From contig JAMPIT010000481.1 of assembly GCA_026261815.1 (NCBI GenBank), forward strand, positions 3,347,501 to 3,411,500: a DNA stretch of 64,000 bases, given 5' to 3'. The position numbers and the translations under genes were made by a program. Below are positions 49,101 to 61,770 of the stretch, one piece after another; positions within the stretch are counted from its first letter, which is position 1; every line of letters begins with the position of its first letter. This DNA comes from Monarcha castaneiventris obscurior (lineage: Eukaryota > Chordata > Aves > Passeriformes > Monarchidae). Below the pieces are notes generated by a model, which worked only from the letters and a program-made list of their open reading frames with translations, ran no database searches and was not told the origin of the DNA.

Positions 49101-49938
49101 GTCATTTTTAACCTACTCACAGAAAGGAAATCAGGCACTTCCTTAATTAATACCATTTTATAAACCAAGGAATATTTTGCTGGGCTTATTTTAGGCATCA
49201 AGCAAGTTAAAATGCAGAACTCTTTCAGCCCGCAAGGAACACTGAAGTGTGTTCTATCTTGTAGCAAGCACTGGAATTAATGTTCCATTTTGTGCAGTTT
49301 CTCATTCTCTAGAAAGTTTAAAGTATCCAGGCAGATTAAACTGAGAAAGCAGCTGAGGAAATGCTGATTGTCCCATGTTTCTCTGGAACCTTCATATTTT
49401 TTTTTTTTTAAATTTGAAGCAAATTGTCGTCAGGAATTTCCACTGATGGGTGCACAGAAGATTTAGGGATGCTTCATAGGAATTAAAAAGGTTTCCAAAA
49501 TCAATTGATTTGAGTAACAGATGAACCCACCATCTATACCTGTCCAGTGATCTAAATAAAGGTTCCTTGTCAGCAGGGTTGGAAAAGTTCTGTTACTGGG
49601 ATTATCTTTAATTGTTGTTCACACCCAGACCCAGGAATTTTTTGTTCTATTTGTGGCTGAAATAATCCTAAAGTTTGCATTCAGATCAGAGCTTTTCTCT
49701 GAGAGCAGATTCCCTGCATTGGAGCTGGATCAGCCTTTGGGTTGGGTTTTGGAAATGAGTAGAGCACAGGATATTTATTTGTGAATGATGAGGCCGCTGG
49801 CAGCTGTAGTTCAGATCTGGGCCACCCTCCCTCGGTCTCATGGAACCTCAGAAGCTCGAGGTCACCCAAAGAGTGTGTCGAAGTCAAGAATCAGCCCAGT
49901 GTGACTCTGCTTTTAAGAGCTTTCCCTCAGTGCAGCCA

Positions 49939-50018
49939 CGAGCAGCCTCCGCCGCTGACAGCAACCGCGGCCGTTCATCGTCCTCCGAGCCATCGCTCCC
50001 GCCCAGCGCCTCCCTCGG
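49939..50018. other. Small CpG cluster
   Basis: Twelve CpG dinucleotides fall within about 80 bp (for example GCCGCTGACAGCAACCGCGG), against very few per kilobase around it. A splice-acceptor-like CTTTCCCTCAG lies just to the left, ending at 49930. Two plus-strand frames stay open across it and give Ser/Pro-rich peptides, which GC-rich DNA readily produces. It is too short for a standard CpG island. Confidence 0.55.
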
Positions 50019-51514
50019 GAGGGCTCTTAAACTCCTACAACACTCACAAAATCCTAATGGGTTTTGCCAAATGAATTAAGAGCCCTTACAGCTTCCGTGC
50101 TGTGTACCGTGGATTTTGAAAACTCGTGTCAGTAGAGCAGTAAATCTCTCGGAAACCAGGGGAGGCAGCGAGGAAAAGAGCACGGATGGGGATCAGTGCT
50201 GTCACGTTTGCCCAAATGAAAATTGTAAGAAACCATTTTGGTGGGCAATTGTATAAATCAGTGATAAATAATTGAATGAACATGAACGATTTGGGAATCT
50301 TTTCCAACTGCTAAAGCCCCAAAGCAAGTCCAAGAGAGATTTTTAACTTGTGCTTCTGAAGCTGTGTTACTCTAATGATTGTTAAAATTTATATGACTTT
50401 CTGCTTTAGTTCCTCATTGGGGTAAAAAAGGGCTGGACCGATCACGTTCCTGGACACTGAGTATTCCCTGTGGGAGATATTAATGTTGATGAGTCTTTTT
50501 TCTTTCATTCTCTTTCTTAAACAAGCAGATGAAGGATGGCACCTCTTAACATTTTGTGTGACAACAGATGCGTTTCTGCTGAAATGTGCAACTCAGAATT
50601 TTTTTCCAGAGCCTGGCTTAAAGATGTCATTGCACAAGCCTTTTCATTAAAAACCTGATTTTTCAAGGCTCTGTAATATTGCTCATAAAAGCTGGATCAA
50701 GACTGGAACTGAGCATCTGGAAGGTCAATTTAGTGATGGATATCTCTTCCTTATTTTTCTTGGGTTTTTTTTGCTTCTATGAATGAAAAACAGCTAAAAA
50801 TGTTGAAAGTGAGAAAAGAGTGAGCAGAGGTGTCTTGAACTTCTAAGGTCTCTGGTTCAGTTTGGGCTGAGCCAGATTTGTTTTCTTCTAGGTCTGCCTG
50901 CTCACATGTTAGTGGGATTTAGATGTAGCCTGTAGGATCCTGTCAATAGGGTTCAATCAATAGGGAGTTGAAGAAAAAGCCTTTACTGTCTGTGGGCAGG
51001 GAAAATTGTGATTTCTGCAAGAGTTTCTCCAGCTGGTGCTCTCAGTGCATTGCAGTTTTGTAGTTATTGTACTTTTTCCCTTGTATAGAAAATTCTAAAT
51101 CATAATGAAAGTTCAACTTAAAGGGATGCTAAATCTAATGCAGATTATTATTATTATCATAAAATCAAATTGATTCCAACACAGGCTTGCCTGGCACTGG
51201 AGCAAGCTCTGTTTACCAGAATCAATTCTTAGCAAGTTCCATTTACCTGACTCGTGTTCAATCAATAAACCTGCCTCTTGTCAAAATGTGCATCATGTCA
51301 AGGTCCTACTCAATGCACCTTCAGCCCAAGAGTCTGAAATGCTATCCCAGCCCAGCAAAACAGTTGTTTTATCTGGCCCTACTCAAGAATTGACATGTTT
51401 TTCTTTTCCTCAGATGTTAAAACCAAGAAGCTTATCAGCTTCTAGGCAGACCTGTAGCGAAGCTTTTGTACCAGGGGAGAGTCTTGAATCCTGTCCAGCA
51501 CCTTTGACAAATGC

Positions 51515-51690
51515 TGAATTGCAGCAAAGCACCTTCCAGCTGGAAGGGAACTTCATTATCTGGTGTTATTTGCCTCATGCTGCCTACAAGTCCAGTGTCA
51601 AACCTGCAGGGCTGACCTATCCACAGAGTGCTGCTAGACTGGGCTAAATGACCTAATCTATCACTTCTCTCCCTCTGACTTGTTACATAC
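51515..51690 (+). mobile_element. Possible old CR1-type 3' end, highly diverged
   Basis: The sequence GACTGGGCTAAATGACCTAA, followed by TCTATCACTTCTCTCCCTCT, resembles the older amniote CR1 3' end (GGACTAGATGACCTAATAGG then TCCCTTCCAGCCCTA). The upstream portion does not align convincingly by eye, and the left border is arbitrary. Confidence 0.3.
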
Positions 51691-53560
51691 ACCTACATTC
51701 ATCAGGAAACCTCAGCTAATCATCCCCATCAGGATGGGAGTGGGAGCTGGACATGGGAATTCTTACTCGGAGTTACATTCCTTTGGAACTCGCTGCTCCT
51801 GGAACTCTACCTGACCTTTAGCTCCAAAAATGTTTCAGGATAAGTTATTGCCCCAGCCCTGCTTCCCCTCCTTCCTGCATAGCAGAAGGTGAAATAAACA
51901 GTTAGAGGAAACCTGTGTTCATTTGGCTTCGTGTCCATTGCAGCAGCAGAAGTTATGAGAATTCTGTTTTGCATTCTACTGTGATTAAGCTGGATAAAAT
52001 TTTAGCTTGTGCTTTGCACTCTCTAGAGATCCTTGGGTCTGCAATTTCTATTACTCCAGATCTGCCTGCCTGCCCCTCTGCTTGTTGAATATTATCTACT
52101 TTTTCTGCCATCTCTTCCTACTTAGTACGCTGAATGAGAGCACTAATTAGACTCTGGTGCCAATTTACTGATGCACCATCTTCTGCTCACCCCCTGAGAG
52201 AGGGATTAGCTAAACACGACAGCTCTTCGTCTGAGTTACTGGCATATGATATTTGTTGTAATTCTGTCATGAATGATATCTGCAGAACATGCAATTATAG
52301 CCTTCTTTCCATATTGAAATCTACAGAGGATTCTTTCATTTCCCTTGAAGGACAATCATACCCTGTGCAACTCTCTTCATGGTTTTATGGCTACAGGAAG
52401 TTTCTAGACCCTTTTTTTATGGTGGGTGGGAGAGAAACATTGACTTTTAAAGCCCTGTATAGTTTTTCTTCCTCTACAGAAACACATTGTCTTTCCAGCC
52501 ATGGCTATAGAGAAATTTGTTATGGTGAGATAAGCTGCACATGCAGTTCACTGTAACAAAATTTAAAGTAATGAGGTAAGGGAGTATATTTACAGTTTTA
52601 ACAGGGGCCCAGCACAGAATACAGAGTAACGTGGGAACCTGAGTGGATTGTGAATAACCCATTTTATCTATCTGCATAACGTTTATCAGCAGCACATAGA
52701 GAATGAGTTTTGAAGGTGTGAAAGCTGCTCTGATATAAAACAATGCGAAAGCAGGGCCGAATTTTAAATATTGTGAAACTCCGTGCGTGATCTGATAAGG
52801 ACAAGATCAGAATGCTGCAAAATGGAGCACACACTCAGTGCTTGTACTGCAATAACCCTGGAGACCCCAGCCAAAGACACGGATGTTGTAATTCCGACCG
52901 TACTGGCCAACGCCAAAAAGAGCATCTCGGGCCCAGCAGGATCTGCTGCAAGACATGGCAGTGATAAAAGAGGTGTGAGCAGACTGGCTATCGCAGAGGT
53001 CTTGGCAATGATAAGTGATTCTCAAGGCCAGCTGCAGCTCACTGATTTCCATTAGGAGTAGCTCGTTACATGCAGAATCGGCCAGTGGGTATTTTGTTCT
53101 TGGTTTGTATTTGGCTCTGCACAGACCAGACCAAGGCAGACCAACCTGCCTCGTTTATCGTTGTGGAGCTCTGGCGGAAAGGTTTTAAAAACCTCTCTTC
53201 GTCTGCTGCCTTCTGAAGTTCACTCATATAAAACAAATCCTCTGATCCTAGTGACTTCATGTTCGTGTAATTTGGGCCCTGACAGAAGTGCAGTTCACCC
53301 ATTTAGTGTTTCGCAGAAAGGCACCAAAGCAAATCCACCTTCCTGGTTTAGGGATTTTGTTGTGTGGCTGCTTTTTGATATTCACTGATTGTCATACAAG
53401 CATTCAGCAAACTGCCTGGTGTACCCAGGTAAGGGCACAGACAGACAGGGAAATTAAGGGCTGGGAGGTACTGCCAACAACTAAATTTTTGCTCCAAGAT
53501 GGGAAGCACGTGGGTTGGTTTGATTTAACCCTGAGCAAAGTCAATTAATCAAAACACACC

Positions 53561-53578
53561 AAAAAAAAAAAAAAAAAA
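53561..53578. repeat. Poly-A tract (A18)
   Basis: Eighteen consecutive A follow AAAACACACC. No retro-inserted body was recognised. Confidence 0.85.
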
Positions 53579-54465
53579 GATCCGAGGGCAGGAACAGCAG
53601 GGATTAATATATTTTCCTAGCAGTTGAAGAGAATCTTAATAGAACCAGAGGTTTCTAGGATCTTGCTATGGAATTTTTGTCTTTGAATCTGCAGCACTGG
53701 AAGGTTTGTGTTCCCCACACAGTGATAAATTCTCTTTTACAAACTGGACTGAGAAGGAGGAGGGAGGGAACTGAGTGGAATCAATTACAAACCATATCAG
53801 ACATTTAAGTTTAAACACAAGACCTTGCAAAGGCTTGCATGAAATCTTACTAGCAATATAAACAGGACTGGTGCCAAACTAAGCACCAGAAGTATTCAAT
53901 AATAAAATACAGCTGTCTCCATTGGCACCTACCCATGAAAGTTTGTCATTTTTACTGTTAGAAATGCTGACAAAGAGAAATCTAAAAAATGAAAACATTT
54001 TTTCAGAAGAGGGAGGTTTTCATGAACTGCAACCTAAATATTCATTTAACATTGGAACATTCCATAAAAATAATTTATAACATAATTTCTTCTTAGAAAC
54101 GCATTTTGACAGAGTTCTTTTCAAAGACTTTGGTCGAGCTTGGCAATGCTGGTAGCTTTGCTTTCAAATCCATAACTCTTAATTATTAAAAGACTCCCTA
54201 TACACTTCTCTTGGATTCTAGGGAGGCACATCAAAGCAGGGGCCCCTCTTTGCTTTGGCTCAGTGCACACCATGTCAGCTGAGGAGGAAACGAGCCTAAC
54301 CCTGCTCCGTGGGCAGCCCAGGCCTCAGCTCTGTGAGCCTGAGACACAAATGCTGTCCCAGGAAACTTGCCCAGGTCGGAAATACTTCTGGGAGGGAGGC
54401 TGTGCCCAACTGGACCCTGCATGGAGGCTGCTGCAACGCCTCTGACTCACTCCACGAGCTCTGAG

Positions 54466-54491
54466 CATTCATTTCCATTGGGAAATGAATG
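54466..54491. repeat. Perfect 11-bp-arm palindrome
   Basis: CATTCATTTCC is followed by the four-base spacer ATTG and then by its exact reverse complement GGAAATGAATG. The arms contain TTTCC/GGAAA cores of the kind bound by NFAT or Ets-type factors, placed symmetrically. This is the longest perfect short-spacer inverted repeat I noticed. A regulatory or structural role is inference. Confidence 0.8.
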
Positions 54492-57400
54492 GACCAAGGC
54501 CTGTTAGCACTTGAAACTTGATTTACACCTGGATGGATTGGGGGGGACTCTCTCAGGAAAATTCTGAGAAGTGGAAGGCACATGTGCACTCACACACGTG
54601 TTTGTGCTCGGAATTAAACGTGTAGGGGTTTGTGCTGCCACGTAATTCCCATCTGTATCTGCTCTGCTGGGCAAGTTCTCTTACCCTGTTGGTTTGCTTT
54701 ACTTCTAAACTGCTTCCCAAACAGCTGGGCTATGGGGTCCAGTTTCCTCTGAGGTGATGAATCATGGAATTTTTGTCTACTGGCACTTTCTCTTCCCCCA
54801 GAGGTAGCTGATAAAACTCAGCTCTTCTGGTGGCCACATGCTGGCTGGAGGACTAAAAACCATTCTTCTTCAGGTCAACTACAGCAAACTTATGAGATAA
54901 AATTAACCAAGCTTGTTTTCGAAGAATTTTCCCTCTTCCAGTGGGACACCATCCATTTATCCTGTAAAGTCTTCCACGAACCTTCTCCCCACCTGCACTT
55001 CTAGTGTCTCTGAGCAGTCAGAAGGAAATTTAATGGTCCTACCTCAGAATTCCACAGACTCCCCTATGACTAAAATCCTGTGTTTTTAAAGCATAATGAT
55101 AAAAATAATACTGGGTTTTCTGAACTTGCACTGACAATGAAGAGATGTATTTGCTTGCTCTTCAGATGACCTACTCTGAACTGTAACGTGCATTATTTTT
55201 CTTTGTATCAAGACTGAGGTCTTTAAACTAAGAGACTATTAAGTGCATAGAATTCCAGACTAATGTATAAGAAAAAAACCCCAGTAAAATTCTCCTCTTG
55301 TTAAAATTACAGTTACTATACTGTTCTGCTTAAAATACTGCAGTCATAAAATTCAGATTGAAAATTATATGAGCAGTCTCAAAGCAACTGCCGTCAACAG
55401 TTCTCCTTGTCAGTCCTGTACAGTTTAAGTACTGATTAAATTCTACAAAGATGGTCAAAAATGACATTTCAACATTGTAGAGCTGGCTGGGCTCTGGGAG
55501 TGCTTTGAGCTTGCAGGTTATGCACAGGCCAGCAATTATTAATGTTTAACTGAATGACATTGAAAGTAATGAGAAGACACTGTAACTCTAAAGGAGTAAT
55601 TTCTTTAAAGGCTAAGAGTGACTGTTATCATTTTTTTAAATTCTATATTTATTCCAGCTTAGTCCTTAACTGTGAGCCATGCCATGTAATAATAATGGAA
55701 CTGCTCAGACAGCAATTTGCCAATGTGCTTGAGGCCCTGTCAAACCACGTGGAGTGATGCCATAATCAAATTCATAATGTCTTATCTTTTTCAGATAAAG
55801 TAATCATCAAAGGCGTACTGGCATGAACAGAGAGAAAATCCAGGGCTCAGACATGCTCTAATGTAGTGAGCTGTGACACAAATTGGGCTGTCCCTGTTTT
55901 GCCTTTCTTCTCTCTCCGTGTTTCCCATTGGTCTGCCAAGGAAATGCTTCTGGCTTTGTTTTCTGCCATCTTCTGAGACAAAGGAGGTTTAGAAAGGAAA
56001 AAAATTGGAAAGGTTTAAAATTTCAGAGTAAAGTGTCAGTGTTGTATCTCCCCACTTTTTCTTTTAACACAGTTATTGGCTGGCATTTTAGAGAGCAAAT
56101 CCACAGACCTGAGATTTTCAGGTAAATCAATAAAATATTGTTTTAAAAAATGGAGTTAAGTGCATTATCTGTCCATTACTCCATTATGCTTTGCTCTCAA
56201 TCATGGAAGTGAGACCAAGGTTCCCAAAAGGCAAATCACATTTGTAGTTAACCTAAACCAGCTTTCCCATATCAGGGAACTATTTAAGGTCTCTTTTCTC
56301 CTTGGTAATTAAGCACGTGCCTATCACTAAGCATATTAGTAATACTGCTGGAGTCAATGGAATGGTGAAACACAGCTGCTTATGTGTATAATATCCATAA
56401 AGAAAATAAGAAAGGAAGTCGCTGATCGAGGGCAACAAGAATTAAAATACAAATCTTTTCAGTCATACAATAAAACACACAGGGAAGGAAGAGAAAAAGA
56501 TCTGATTTTTTGTTTTGGAGGCATCTGATTCAAAAGGTAGTGAAGTCATTAAAATGGTTTTTTGTCTGTGTGGGTTTTTTTCTTTTCAAATTTGTTTCCC
56601 TGACATTTGGCCCAGGCCAACTCGAACATCCCTTTGTGCACTTGCTTGAAGTTGTTTCTGGTTTAAATATTTGCTCAGGTCTTGGTGCTGTACTCCAATG
56701 ATCCAGTGCTGTACATGAGGCCTAGGCTCTGGCATGGCCTCTCACATCTTCTGGGGGGTTTTATGCACTGCAAGGCAATTAAATCCCAGTTCTCCATGGA
56801 GCTGAGGAACTCCAGCTCCCAGGGACAGCAGGGAGAGGGGCAGTGGGTGCTCAGCACTGCTGAGGAGGCCTGGGTGTAGCTGCCTTGTCAGTCTGTTAGT
56901 TTTGAATAATTAGGAAATACCAATTTTCCACTAATGTACAGAAACAATTAAACCATACAGTGTTTACATTCCCAAGCACTTCTCCACCTGTAATGAGGAA
57001 AGTATATATGAACAAAATATTTTCAGCCTTCCTTTCAAACACTGTTTGATTTTGTATAGTCGCTCATATTTTATTTCCTAAAATGAATAATTCTCCTTCA
57101 AAAGTTGCAAAAAATTAAAGGGCCCAAGTGTAGATTTAAAAAAATGTTGTCTTCAATCTATATTAAGATATGTAGAGCCCACAAGTGTACTATTCTGATG
57201 GGGGAAAAACACAAAAAATCAGTATGAAAATGTACTGCAACACTACAGAATACTAATCACTCCTACACAGAGAGAGCCTTCATTTTATCTGCTTTTGCAG
57301 AAGGTTTTTATAAAGTCAGATTTTAGAATAACTAAAACCCAGAACAACTGAAGGAGACAAAGCTTTGCACTTGAACAAAGAAATGTTTTCTCAAAAAATA

Positions 57401-60400
57401 ACAATGACAATCTGGTTTGTGCTTTTATAGCTGTGCATATTGTAGATGATGGATAGACGGTTACACAAGGAGAATATATAGTGAGCTGATTATGTTCTCC
57501 ATTAAAAAAATCCCAGGCAACTAAGCTTCAATGCAAATTCATGTGATGTGTCTGCTGGCAGATTTGGCTGATTGTGGGTATTAGCCTCAGTCCTGCTCGA
57601 AATGGTGCCAAACATCATTTATAATTCACCAAAGACAGAACGATCCCTCCTGGATTCTGGCTGGAAAAGTTTAGGAAGCAGCCTCTCCCTTTCTGTGACC
57701 TTGGACATAACAAGACTTGCAGGTCCAGTTCCCATCAGCACAACTGGACTGAAATGGACTTGTGCATTCCAAAGAAATAGCCCCTGAAACCTGGATAATT
57801 TGTTTGACTTGAATTGAGCATGAATCCTTCAGCAGAGAATCCTTAACAGGACAAGGATTTTTTGGAGCACTTTTGTCATTTTGCTGTATGAGTTTACAGG
57901 ACACGAGTTCTGGTCCACCCCTCATTCCTTGGCACTACTGAGTGCCAGAGTTACTTGAGCACTGAGAACGTGCTCTGGTTTCCTGCAGAGGGAAATTTGC
58001 CACTGCCTGAGTTTATGAGAGAAGCACTACAATGACAGGAAGAATGAGAGGTTTTAAAAAATTTCAGTTCGTAAACTTAAAAAAATCCAAACCTGTTTTG
58101 AATTATTTTGATGAGTTTAATCATTTGCCCCTGTATCACATCAATACTTTAATTGAAGGTTTTCCTTGTCAATAGCTCCTTTGATATTGTGGATGATAAA
58201 ACCATCAAAAGGCTTTAGAGGGATTTTTTGACTTCTTGCTGTTGCTGTTGTTCATGTTGATGATAGAATTTGGGCGTCAGATAAATAAATCTTGATTACG
58301 GTGGTGGATTGACTGTTTCACAGGAGGAGCTGTGGCCAACCTGTCTCCATGTGAGCCAGCTCATGTCTGCAGCAGGATAACCACATTTTTGCTGTATTGT
58401 GCTTTGTGGAACCAGTGTCCTGCTCCATTGCCAGCTCCTGCCTTTCACTGCTCCGTCACTCACTGTGCTCTTTCCTTCACTGCATCCTCAGGGTGTATTC
58501 TTGTAGCACAGCTCACTACAGCCTTTCCTTCCTTTTGCTTTAGCCAGTAACACCCATCACATGGAAAGAAATAACTTATCTTCGTAAAATTCTGGAATGC
58601 TGTGTTCGTGCGTCCTAAGAAGTGACTTCACGTATTCCACGGTAGCAGCTGCTAAATTCCTAGAACAGAATCCTTGGCTTCTTGGGAAGTCCAAACACAC
58701 TGTGTCAAGTAAATGACCCTGAGGCAGAAGAGTCCATGTCACTAATTCCTGTCTATTAAGTTGAGATCCTGCTTCTTACGCAGAAGCTGGATTCTTCCAA
58801 TTGTGTTTAAGGAACTTAAAGAGAAGTGTGGTGAAACAGTAAGTGACCTACACATATTTGTCCAAGTAGCAAGGATTATTTTCCTTGGACAGGTTACTAA
58901 AAACATGGTCCACAGAGCTCTGAGAGAAGGAAAGAGATTCATGCTTGGCTTTGGAAAGCTCTGTCTCAGCACAATGAGGCACAGCTGACCTCAGTGCGTC
59001 GTGTTTACCAGCAGAATTTAAACAACCAGGATAAATCATTGTCAGTGATAGCAACAGGAAATTAATCCAACAACCTTGAGAACATCACTGCAATCTCTTT
59101 CACACATTTTCTCTTTTCAACGTCTAAGTGAAATCTTATTTCTGTGCCGAAGTCTTTGGGGCTACAGAAAGCAAAACTATCAAAGACACCTACACATCTT
59201 TGCCTTGAGCAACAAATAAAAAGCAGACACAACAGAAGAGAAAGCAGATGGCCTTGCAAGTGCCCTGGAGAAGATCCTCCAGGTCACACTCGGTAGGTGG
59301 TGAAGAGAATCCATTCTGCAGTGTCTCTTGTAGATATTGTCTTCCTTGTGCTTGTCTTAACAGATGCTGTGTGATCCCTTTTGAGTCTGATTCCCAATCT
59401 GAAAACTGCTTCATTTATAAAATGTGAATGCTCAGTGTAAGACATCAACAAGCAGAAGTTCTCCATCTGATCTAGAATCCCTTTATTGTCAATGGAGAGA
59501 AGTTGAATGCTCTGACCTATTTTAGATGCCTACCATCAAACAGAGTTGCATCACCCAAGGTTCTTACCACCGGTATTAAAGGAAGTTGTGATGACTGGCT
59601 CAGACAGGGATTTCAACACTGTCAGTGTCTCAGACTAGGTGAGACAAGTCCTGCCCACAGCTATGTGGGTATTGCCTTAATGAATCACAACCACAGATAA
59701 TTCTCCAGTATTTTTAGAGATGGTAGAAATCTGATGGTTTTGGTTTCCTGGCAATACTTGAATGGGAAATAAATGAAATTAAATTCTGTGGTATTTTGAA
59801 ATTGTTTTTTCAAATTTTCACTGGCATGAAATTTTTTAAGCTTTCATTTCTTTGGAGAGTGTAATTTTGATGTTCTACTTTGAGCTTTTTGAAAAGTGCA
59901 TTTTGAACCAATATTTAAAACCTTAGAAACAAAAACTGACCTCAAACTGAAAAGGGGACTGTTTCCTGTAGAGATTTGTAATGATCCTTTTTGAACTCTG
60001 AAGTTTTATTCAAAATGAAGCAGTCATTAAAAATTAATGTGTCATTCCTGCTGGATTCTTCCTCTTCGCAGAAAAGAGATTGGACATGAAAAATTTTCCC
60101 ACTTTGAGTATCTTGTTTCTGGATAGGATGGTGTGTGGGAGAAAGGTGCAAGTAATCAGTGTCTGGAACAGATGTTCCTTACAGATGTTGATCCTGACTA
60201 ATGTTTGTGTTACCCACAGAACTGGTTCTCTGTTACACTGCATAGGCTCTTAACCCCTTGACTCCTTGAGTCAGAGCATGCCACAAGTTAATTATAGAAT
60301 ATGTCTACAACTGCTGGATTTTGATTTTTGATTGTTATCTCTTTTTCTTCCTTAGGCTCAGAACTACCAATGAAATCTCACTGAGGCTTAAGTAGGTTTG

Positions 60401-61484
60401 TGACACTCTGTGTCCCCAGACTTCATTTCTGCTCAGGCCCAAAGATTTGTTATTTCTCTCTTTCTCTGCTTTGAACATCTACCAGAGGAGGCACTGAGAC
60501 AAATACTTGTAACCAGTTTTTGTTTAACTGGTATTCTTTGGAAAAACAAAACTCCACTCTCTTGAGATTGCCCATTAATTAAAACTAAAATGAGTTAGTT
60601 ACAATCAATCAAATTGCAGTTTGAAAATGCTCCCACTGCTCCACTGCTCCAGCAGAGCCCAAATCCTGAGCCACTTCTGTTGCTTCCTTTGGCCAGGATG
60701 CACCCAAACAATTTCATCCAACTCCTGCAGAATTTTACAGCTGTCATGTCACTTCTTCTCCTTCAGTAAATAGACAGCCAAAGGGACATAAAACTCCTAG
60801 TCCAACATTAAACATGTAGAACGCCTTCCTTATAGGTCTGGACAAGTAGGACAACTTGTAAATTAAAGAAAGACTACACCAGCTGGCTGATGGCCAGAAT
60901 TGGTCCCTGGGGAGGACTTTAGGAGTGGTAACTAACCATAAGTACCCACAGCCTGGCAGTGTTTAATGGAATGTTGGCAGACATGCTGTATAGTACTAAT
61001 AAATTAATAATGAGAATTAATTAATAATAGTTTGCATTCATGTGGCACATTCCTTGCTGCAATTTACTTCTCATCCGGCTAAACAGGGACACGAGGAACA
61101 GTTTATCTTGTGGTGATCTACCTTTGTTTAAACTGCTTTTGCAGCTTCCTCCCATCTCACCCTCTTTGCATTCCATCAAGGTTTCCTCGTGCACCTGAAT
61201 TGTGGTTCTCTCATGGACTCTCCTGTGTTCTCTCCCGGTGTCCAGAGCCTTCTGGAAGTGCCACACTGACTGCAGGGCTCAAGGTGAGGCCTTTCCAATG
61301 ATCACTGGATCTGAGGGATTGCCTCCCATGTCCCAGAAATGATCCCACTTTTCAAAAATTCATGTTACGTTGTTGGTTCTTGCTCACCTGCAGCTCTCTG
61401 GGAACACCTGGATGCTTGTTTGGTCACCCACTGAGTCTTCTGCCTGTGTTTGTGCCCTCCTGCAGAGCCTTCCACCTCTCCTTA

Positions 61485-61770
61485 TTGAATGTTTGTCCAT
61501 TCCACTTCACCAGTTTGTCAAAATCCTTTTACAGTCTTTGCAGCATTTTTGGTGTGTTCTCATCACCCAAATCAATGATGAAAACATTGACTTTGTGCCA
61601 GAGGAACAATTGCACCACATATATCGTTCTACTGATCATCACTACCTACAGAAGTTTTATGACCAGTTTTTAATTAATTTTATAGATCCGACAATGTTTT
61701 CCTCATTTACTTTCGAGATACCATATGAAATATTGAAGTTTATTAATAGAAATAAATATGGAATCTGCAC
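61485..61770 (-). mobile_element. Ancient CR1/L3-type LINE reverse-transcriptase fossil
   Basis: On the plus strand this reads as the reverse complement of an old CR1-group RT region. CACCAGTTTGTCAAAATCCT is followed by TTGCAGCATTTTTGGTGTGT and CACCCAAATCAATGATGAAA with ACATTGA. Next come AAGTTTTATGACCAGTTTTT, then AATTTTATAGATCCGACAAT, then CGAGATACCATATGAAA. The consensus I recall has CCAATTTGTCAAGG, CCAAATCATCAATGAAAAT, TTCAACCAGTT and TATGAGAATGTCATGTG in this order. The last corresponds to the antisense of the RT segment encoding a HDILI-like block. Divergence is high. The 164-codon plus-strand open frame over this region (61370-61864) is antisense to the fossil and is probably not a gene. 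Confidence 0.6.

Larger units (their letters stand above)
45378..51514. other. Unique non-coding sequence
   Basis: No gene or interspersed repeat was recognised apart from the A/C-rich tract at 46111-46159, a short A-run at 47800-47812 and the CpG cluster at 49939-50018. Open frames are short and on both strands. Confidence 0.45.
51691..61484. other. Unique non-coding sequence
   Basis: No gene or clear interspersed repeat over nearly 10 kb. The segment ending near 51940 (AATAAA about 50 nt before TTCGTGTCCATTGCA) looks slightly LTR-like but could not be supported. A moderately GC-rich block lies at 54230-54620 and contains the palindrome at 54466-54491. An A18 run lies at 53561-53578. Confidence 0.4.

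Noticed and set aside
51700..51945. Possible LTR right end (AATAAA followed by a TTCGTGTCCATTGCA-type ending)
   Set aside because: No TG start, TATA box at the right distance, or target-site duplication could be placed.
52783..53055. 90-codon plus-strand frame, fairly polar and protein-like in composition
   Set aside because: An 81-codon frame is also open on the opposite strand, no splice sites bound it convincingly, and no family motif is present.
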